Of a stretch of DNA of 30,105 nt, positions 20,045 through 30,105 are shown piece after piece. The DNA lies in contig JAYMTF010000791.1 in assembly GCA_036897485.1 (NCBI GenBank), forward strand, positions 1 through 30,105, given 5' to 3'. Both the position numbers and the translations under genes were made by a program. The stretch is from Pelargonium nanum (Eukaryota > Streptophyta > Magnoliopsida > Geraniales > Geraniaceae). Positions within the stretch are counted from its first letter, which is position 1; each line of letters opens with the position of its first letter. The notes beneath the pieces are model-generated. The model saw only the letters and a program-made list of their open reading frames with translations. It did not search any database and had not been told where the DNA came from.

Positions 20045-21112
20045 GCGGAGATGGCTGGTTTTACCATTTTGTCCCGCGTAACATATACATGTAACCTATT
20101 ACTTGGTCTAAAAACCTCAATTTGAGTTCTAAACTTTTGCAAACATACTCGATTGTGACACTGAACTCTGCTAATAAGATTGATATCGTTAGTAGGAGAC
20201 CAATCATTTTGATAATTGACAGGTCAATGATGACGAGAGCAAGACTATTACGTTGTTTGATAACAAAGTGTTGTCATGAATATATGATATCATTTAGATG
20301 GTGGTTATGAACCATTACATTAGACATTCTCACTTTATAACCACTACATGGTTCATTGCTTATACATTATAAGTGAATCTCAAAAATGATAAGTTGTGTG
20401 TACGATTCTCATTGCTTGAGATCATTTTGGTCCCTTATTTGATGACTCTTATATTTTTAACACAATCAAACGGTGTCCATAAATAACTTATGACAGTTAT
20501 CATTGAATTTGACACGAATATTGAAAAGATATGTGAAAGATCAAGATAGAATTTACACACCTAACAAATGAGTGTGATATCTTGGACTATTTACTTCTTC
20601 ATATAATGAAAAAATGCACCAAAAGAGTTGATATAAGATATCATATTTGTTTGATCGGATGATGAACACGACGCATTTCAATGGCCAAGATTCATTTGAT
20701 CTCATACAGTCATACATTGTACATCACATCACAACCTACATGCATAGTTAGTCACTTTCTATATGATATTTCTGCATCAACTCCAGAGGCAAATTTGTTT
20801 AGTTATTGGATAGGAAGAAATTGAAAAAGAGTGCATAATCAATACATAAATTACAGTACATAATCAGGATTTGAAACAACCATGGCTCCATCCCAATATT
20901 AGACTACCACCAACACTAACCCTACTTCTACAAGCCTTTTGGCATTGGTCACATAACCAAATTATAGTACACAGTCATGTTCTGTATCAAAGCCATGACA
21001 ATGGTGTAACAGTCAAGAATAAATAATGGACCTATAGGAACATCATTGTTTCAAGACATGTTCTATTTTTTTGATACTTGGGAAAAAAATTACTTGCACT
21101 ACCAGCACAAAA
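20045..21112. other. Intergenic region between RPL27A and the helicase gene
   Basis: No domain-bearing frame was found. The right-hand few hundred bases are probably the 3' UTR and downstream flank of the helicase gene. A short inverted pair, GTGGTTAT and ATAACCAC, lies at about 20299 and 20338. I found no larger element. Confidence 0.45.
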
Positions 21113-25158
<4,046 letters not shown>

Positions 25159-25212
25159 GGAAGATATGAGTAGGATACGCTTCGCTGCTACAGACCGACG
25201 AGGAAGAGGAGC

Positions 25213-25220
25213 TAGGGTTT
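25213..25220 (-). promoter_or_regulatory. Telo-box upstream of the helicase start
   Basis: AAACCCTA on the minus strand lies 55-62 bases before the helicase ATG, probably in the leader or at the transcription start. The RPL27A gene has the same octamer in the same orientation relative to its start codon. Confidence 0.5.
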
Positions 25221-25520
25221 GGTGCAAAGGAGCGAACTTTGAAACTAGAAAGAAGCAAAGTTGTGAACTTTCTCTCTAGAAAATTGTAATTTCCCTCTCC
25301 CAAATAACAAAATAGTAGTACAAAGCACGCAAATTGATTTATTCTCTTTTTTTTCCCTTTGCTGTGCGTTCAATTTGGGGGCGAAGATTTTGGATTGTTG
25401 AAGAAACAGTGGAGTTGGGCTAATCTAATCTCATCCTCATGATTGCCTTTGCTCTTTGATTTCTGACACCTGTCCCTTCGTTGTGTCTGAGATCAAGTCA
25501 ACTACTACAGTATTACCACT

Positions 25521-25753
25521 AGAGGTAGCAAAAATTCGAATCGGGTTCGATGTGAAGAACCCTAATCCGACACAATAGAGTTATATGGTTGGTCGGGTTA
25601 GGATCAGGATTTGGGTTTTAAGCCTGAAATGTCATGTTTTTTGTTGATATACTTGACCCGATCTGAATCCAGCCTGTTTTTTCGGGTTGATATATATAGA
25701 CCTGAACCCGACCCGAGACGGGTTGGGTTTTGGGTACCCTTTTGCCAACTACT
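25521..25753. mobile_element. hAT-like non-autonomous element (MITE)
   Basis: The left end AGAGGTAGCAAAA (25521-25533) and the right end TTTTGCCAACTACT (25740-25753) are imperfect inverted repeats of the GGTGGCAAAA type seen on plant hAT MITEs. The interior is typical of that group, with repeated ACCCGAACCCGACCCG-like words on both strands (GGGTTCGATG, TTGACCCGATCTG, CTGAACCCGACCCGAGACGG). No eight-base target duplication was evident, so the ends may be a few bases off. Confidence 0.5.
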
Positions 25754-26269
25754 CTTCTCTTGTGAGCTATATTTAGTTTGGCCTTTGTTATATAAACATT
25801 TTTATATGAGCCCCATTGGCCCATAGGTCATACAAAATACTATGTCATGTCTCTCTTCTTTCTATGTCCATGTGTATATATATCTCTCTTTCTTCCATTG
25901 GTGTTTTTTCAACTATATACACATTCTGGTATGATTTGCACTGATATCATATCAGTCGGACATTATAGTTGGTAACTACAAAGCTCCAAATGTTTTGGAA
26001 CTCCTTGACCTCAATGCTACACTTGATGTGTGTGTGAGACATGAAAATGAGAACTGTGTAAGAAGTTAGGCTTCATCACTTTATTGTATTTAAGTGATGT
26101 GAAGAGGATCAAGAATAGATGGTTATCAGTGATACACATTCCATGTAGAAACATTGCTGAAAGCTTCCTTCTAAATTCATAACTGAAGGAAGATAGTTAT
26201 CAGCTTAATTTCGAGTTTCGTGACATCAATTGTTATCTATATGTAAAAAGTACATGTAAGTCTCAGCTT
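25754..26269. other. Intergenic region and USP-like gene 3' flank
   Basis: There are no recognised genes. On the minus strand AATAAA at 26085-26080 lies about 185 bases after the USP-like stop codon and is a candidate poly(A) signal. The remainder has AT-rich sequence with short TATATA and CTCT runs near 25876-25895. Confidence 0.45.
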
Positions 26270-27269
26270 TCAAGCAACCAACTTGCCCGGGAAGCATCCA
26301 CACTCGAAGAATTTCTTGCGAATCTGGTGAGGACTTTGTGCAGTCTGGAAATTAGGCTCTGCAGCAGAATCTGATGCATGAACCTTCTCTGTTACTTGTT
26401 GACCTTCCACTACTTTCTTGCCATCATGAACTATGCTAACCTCACAAGAATCCGGAGCATTCCTCTTCACAACTTCTCCTTTCGACATTTTCTTCATTAA
26501 TCGCCTAAAAATTGATATCAAAAGATTATAAAATCAAATCAGACTGATAAGCCTTACAATGCAAAAAGATGATTATGCTTAAAACAAGTACCTTGAAGTT
26601 GGAGAAGTTTTGGTTCCTATGACGAGTTGGGTTATGTTAAGGACAGGAATAAGATCAAGAACTGCTTTTGTCGTCGCATTGCTCTCAAGAAGCATCGTCT
26701 CCACTGGCACCTGCGCGACAAGGAATCAAATGGTTAATCTGCCATCATCATTTCTTTTGGAAACTTCAAAAACAAAAGAGTACAGAAACTCACTTTGGCA
26801 TCATTGCACAAGCCAATGTATTTCTGCAACAGATTCTTCCTCCGGTTATTCTCTTCATTTACATAAACTTTGAGCTGTTCTTGGCTCAATTGGCTTCTTG
26901 CTAATCTTCCAACTAAAAATTAGGCAAAATAGGGAATTTTATTCATGTGTGTGACAGAGCAAAATTTTGATGTACATGCTAAAACTTGTAAATCTTGGCC
27001 TTACTTGGAGTAGGAATATAGGTGAGAGGAGGGAAGACATGGACGAGGAAAAGGCGAGCCCCGGGGGACACAGCATGATCAAGAGCCCATTTCACGACAT
27101 GCGAGTCGTCTTTCCCAACAGCAACATATACATCAATAGCTCCTCTATCTCTGCTGGTGTTGCTTGTAACATTAAAACTCTTGTTATTATCATCATCATC
27201 ATCTCCGATCTCCACGATTTCCGGGGAAGAACACATCATTGTATTGATGAAATCATGATCTTGTTCCAT
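26270..27269 (-). CDS. Universal stress protein (USP)-like, adenine nucleotide alpha-hydrolase fold
   Basis: Four exons, 27269-27005, 26912-26794, 26710-26592 and 26504-26270, join in frame to 245 residues. After an acidic N-terminal leader (IGDDDDDNN), the USP fold begins with AIDVYVAVGKDDSHVVKWAL (about 44-63), LFLVHVFPP and the segment that ends CNDAKVPVETMLLES. It continues with AVLDLIPVLNITQLVIGT. The classical nucleotide-binding signature G-x2-G-x9-G-[ST] is not present: after VIGTK the sequence is TSPTSRRLMKKMSKGEVV. It therefore may not bind ATP like bacterial UspA. The C-terminal extension of about 45 residues is polar and ends KKFFECGCFPGKLVA. Similar plant proteins are annotated as alpha-hydrolase-like with unknown function (compare Arabidopsis At3g03290 and At5g17390). 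The ATG at 27269 starts MEQDHDFINTMM. Confidence 0.88.
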
Positions 27270-28088
27270 ATAAGACTAAAAGGAAGATAATATAAAGAGA
27301 AGGGGAGGCTAGTTGATAACAAGATTTTGTTTGTATTGGTTGTTTTTATAAAGAAAATAGAGATTCTCTTTTGTCAAGCTTTGCAGGCTTGTATTGGATG
27401 TGTCACCAATCCATCTTTTATTTTTCTTTTCTTTGTTGTTAAAGGGAAAAAAACAACAAAAACTTTGGCTTTGGCTTTTGGTTCTTCTGAATTCTCCAAA
27501 TGTCTAGTTTTTGAGTCCATCAAGCATCTTGGTGTACCATCCTCATATTTCCAAGCCATAAAGAGATATAGAAATAGATAGAGGCACTGATGAGAATTGT
27601 AGTACTATAATTAATTAGTGGCATATGCATCACATGTCAAGTCTTTTGCTAAAACAACCAGAATAGGCCTCACAGTTCCAATCAAAGTGGTGGGATTGAT
27701 CATCATCACTCAATCTGTGATGTTTTCACCATCCAAAATGGCACCAACAAAGTCAAATTAGGCTTCTAGTCACATGATCCATGTTTGTTTCACTATGCAG
27801 CTGTGTCAACTAATTGATTCCAAGAAATACAGCAATATTCAGACCTTTGTGTTCTTTTCAATGAGGTATGCAAAACCCACCATCCATATTTCTTTTGGAG
27901 TTTTCTGATATATTTTAATCAAAACCATACAAAGTACTGCATTTTTATATAAATCTTTCTTGTTTTGGAGAATCCAAGCTAGAATTGTACTCTCAGTTCT
28001 CAACTTAGATAGAGGGAATGTAATGGACAGTAGGATTTGAACTATGAACACTACAAGGTTTATTGCATGCTGAATTAATTTTTTATTA

Positions 28089-28133
<45 letters not shown>

Positions 28134-29325
28134 CTTAGAGCAACTTGGTGTGACTTCAGAGTGTTGACATAACAACCCACCAAGTTGGAGGGTCAATCAC
28201 AGAGGTTGGGTTGGGGTCATGACTTTAGAAAAGGATTAACAAGGACATGTCTTGGCCTAAAGCACAACCAAAGCAGTGTGCTACTACTTGCTATTCATTG
28301 TAACTTGTGTAATACTAGTTGCATTTTTAAAAGCACAGTTTCAGAAGTAAAAAGCTAGAGAAAGCCAAAGTTCATGGATAGTTACAGGATAGAACTGTAG
28401 AAGTAGGTCAACAGTTGAGAACAAGGTAGGTAGTGGCCCTAAAATAAAGGGAAAAATGGACATTTCTCAAGAAAAAGACTTGGACCAAAGCACAACTCAA
28501 GTGTTGCCATTCCATTCAATTACTATCTTCATTTCCTCACCTAAAGACAAGAATCATTTAAATAAAATTTGAAATGGAATGGAATGGAATGATCCAGACC
28601 ATAAGAATAAAGAATAAGATAAGATAATAATAAAAAAAAGCCACTGATCTCATCATGAACTGTAGCTCTACACACTGTGGGACACCTCAATCCCCATTTA
28701 GAATATTCATAACAATTGCCTGTGTGTGTGTGTGCTGTGCTATTATAGAACTGTAACACCAATGTCTGCAATAGACAATGCCTCAATGGATTCCCTTCCT
28801 ATCATGAGATTTTTTTAAAAAAAATTTTTTGACAGTTTTATCTACTCTCTGATACTATTGTTCCAGTCATGCCAAATCTTTAGTGATAATATGTAAAGAT
28901 GAGGCAAATATAGAGAAGAATTGACCTTATTTTCTAGCTAAGCTAGCAAATAAAATTAAACACCCTCCAACAACAGTCTGAAAATGAAAATGCCTACTCA
29001 GCAACCTATATTGCCATATGGTTGACAATATTCAGACAGAGTTGTATATTTTTCAAGCACTAAATCTAAACATCAGGAGCAGGAGGTAGATTGTTCAAGA
29101 CCTACTGTGTGTTTGGATATTATGGGTACATTCAAGATTTCATATATATTGTGGATGTAACTGGGTTTGTTATTTGAGCTTGCTTTCTTGGGAGCCATGA
29201 ATGAAGTGATGCTAAAAAAATGAAAATCTTAACTTTGCTTCATCTTGTGGTGACAGAGAGTAGCAAGCAAAGAGCTCCATTTCTTCTTTCTCAAACTATA
29301 TTGATAGTGTAGTGAAGATGGTAGA
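27270..29325. other. Intergenic region upstream of the USP-like gene
   Basis: No gene is recognised. The stretch contains a long AG microsatellite (28091-28132), a TGGAATGGAA-type pentamer repeat near 28575-28590, a TG microsatellite near 28722-28734 and an A/T palindrome near 28808-28831. Open frames that cross these repeats are low-complexity artefacts. The part next to 27269 is presumably the USP-like promoter, but I could not fix a TATA box. Confidence 0.45.
28091..28132. repeat. AG dinucleotide microsatellite
   Basis: About 21 uninterrupted AG units make this the longest simple repeat in the window. Such loci are usually length-variable between individuals. Confidence 0.95.
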
Positions 29326-29331
29326 CTCTGC

Positions 29332-29500
29332 CCCCTAGGGGGTGGCACAATGGTCAAGACACACATCTCCACGTAGGAGGTTTTGGGTTCAAATTTTATT
29401 ACGTCGGGTGGGGTGGGATTTGGGTTAAAAGAAGAGAGCTACCCCTATTGTATAGCGTCTACATATATGTGTACATATATACCTCCTGCAGAACCAAACT
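29332..29500 (+). mobile_element. tRNA-derived SINE, copy 1
   Basis: GGGGGTGGCACAATGGTCAA carries an RNA polymerase III A-box (TGGCACAATGG, 29343-29353). A B-box, GGTTCAAATTT, follows at 29386-29396, a spacing of 43 bases as in tRNA genes. The sequence between does not fold as a tRNA by eye, and the B-box is decayed. The tRNA-unrelated body (GTCGGGTGGGGTGGGATTTG, then AAGAGAGCTACCCCTATTG) is shared with the minus-strand copy at 6.2-6.4 kb. The 3' boundary is uncertain. Confidence 0.65.
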
Positions 29501-29563
29501 CCAGTTCTCATTCTAAGTGATTGTTTGGTTCGTCTACATATATATCTCCTATAAAACCAAACT
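29472..29563. repeat. Direct repeat of a 29-base unit
   Basis: The unit TACATATATAC-CTCCT...AACCAAACT at 29472-29500 recurs at 29535-29563 with four transitions (25/29 identical). Both copies are preceded by a CGTCTACATATAT word (29456 and 29531). It may be a duplicated SINE tail or an older insertion-flanking duplication. Confidence 0.6.
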
Positions 29564-29845
29564 TGACAGACATTTAACCTAAAAGTTGTTTGACTATTGA
29601 GTTACTTAAACATCGACTTCTAGACAATCACTCTCAGGAGGAGCTCCTACTATGTTCCAGATTAAAAATAACTATTATTATTAATCAAATTTAATCACCA
29701 AGGCCATACAAAATGGAATAGATGGGTTCAAAAAATGGTGAAAATAAACAAATTTGAAGAGTCAAATTTTAAAAAATCAATGGTCTAAGTTCCTAAAAAC
29801 AAAAAGTCAATGGTCTAAGCCATTATACAAAGAAAAAAAAAGTAT

Positions 29846-30105
29846 TCACACTGATGGTCGAGCTTGGGTAAGGGGTCGCGCCGCCCCCTCAGACTCGCCG
29901 CCGCCGTCAACACTACGCTCTCCACGCGCTAACTCCGTCAACAACGCCGCCGGCGCAGCCGCCCCCTCCTCGCCGACCAGAACCGCCACCACCTCCTTCA
30001 TGCTGGGACGCCGATCCGGGTCCGGGTGGCAGCAAGTCAACCCCAGCTTCAGCATCATCTCCATCTCCTCCCCCTTCAACCTCATCCTCCGCGAATACAG
30101 CCACA
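29846..30105 (-). CDS. Receptor-like protein kinase, C-terminal end (partial)
   Basis: This is the 3' end of a Ser/Thr kinase gene that continues beyond the right edge. The frame reads WLYSRRMRLKGEEMEMMLKL, then GLTCCHPDPDRRPSMKEVV and AVLVGEE. This is kinase subdomain XI with its invariant Arg (DRRPSMKEV). The style LKLGLTCCHPDP-x-RRP is typical of plant receptor-like kinases, most like L-type lectin receptor kinases, although no lectin domain is visible here. A low-complexity Ala/Gly-rich tail ends RPLTQARPSV before TGA at 29848-29846. The coding part is strikingly GC-rich against its AT-rich flank and has no intron in the visible 260 bases. The family is likely, the subfamily tentative. 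Confidence 0.8.
   Translation of the reverse strand, partial: WLYSRRMRLKGEEMEMMLKLGLTCCHPDPDRRPSMKEVVAVLVGEEGAAAPAALLTELARGERSVDGGGESEGAARPLTQARPSV

Noticed and set aside
27839..28183. 114-codon minus-strand frame containing a Ser-Leu run
   Set aside because: It is the AG microsatellite read in frame, with no domain or splice context.
29343..29396. Possible functional tRNA gene
   Set aside because: A and B boxes are present, but there is no acceptor-stem pairing or recognisable anticodon arm, and the B-box is degenerate. The SINE explanation, supported by a second copy, fits better.

Overview
This window is nuclear DNA from a flowering plant, most likely a eudicot. The evidence is its AT-rich intergenic sequence, plant-type spliced genes with GT-AG introns, plant-specific protein families (R2R3-MYB, peroxisomal copper amine oxidase, plant-type USP-like protein), and a scatter of plant MITEs, SINEs and LINE relics. 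I cannot name the species from the sequence.

Layout. Bases 1-92 may be the last codons of a gene running in from the left. From about 93 to 2840 there is AT-rich upstream sequence. A three-exon R2R3-MYB transcription factor lies at 2842-4108 (+). From 4.2 to 7 kb there is mostly non-coding DNA, with a minus-strand tRNA-derived SINE (about 6.2-6.4 kb) and an orphan pair of spliceable exons (6500-6819, +). A 12-exon copper amine oxidase gene occupies 13034-7048 (-), carries two intronic foldback elements and ends in a peroxisomal targeting tripeptide. The 13.4-19 kb stretch is a graveyard of decayed non-LTR retrotransposons: two RNase H-like domain ends facing each other at 13.4-14.15 kb, a possible reverse-transcriptase remnant near 17.3 kb and an RTE-type LINE tail at 18.5-18.9 kb. 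An intronless ribosomal protein uL15/L27a gene is at 19933-19493 (-). A ten-exon DEAD-box RNA helicase of the RH30 type is at 25158-21113 (-). A hAT-like non-autonomous element follows at about 25.5 kb. A four-exon universal-stress-protein-like gene is at 27269-26270 (-). A second SINE of the same family as the first lies at about 29.33 kb (+). The window ends inside the GC-rich 3' end of a receptor-like kinase gene (30105-29846, -).

The genes do not form a pathway or operon. They are independent eukaryotic transcription units: secondary-wall or development type transcription control (MYB), peroxisomal amine oxidation (CuAO), translation (uL15), RNA remodelling (RH30), and stress or signalling functions (USP-like, kinase). 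Exon boundaries were assigned by hand from splice sites, reading-frame closure and remembered family conservation; all four spliced genes close in frame. I found no prokaryotic-style system, CRISPR array, rRNA or functional tRNA gene. The most interesting items are the SINE pair, the long foldback inside a CuAO intron, a GC-AG intron, a possible uORF on CuAO, and the orphan exons at 6.5 kb.
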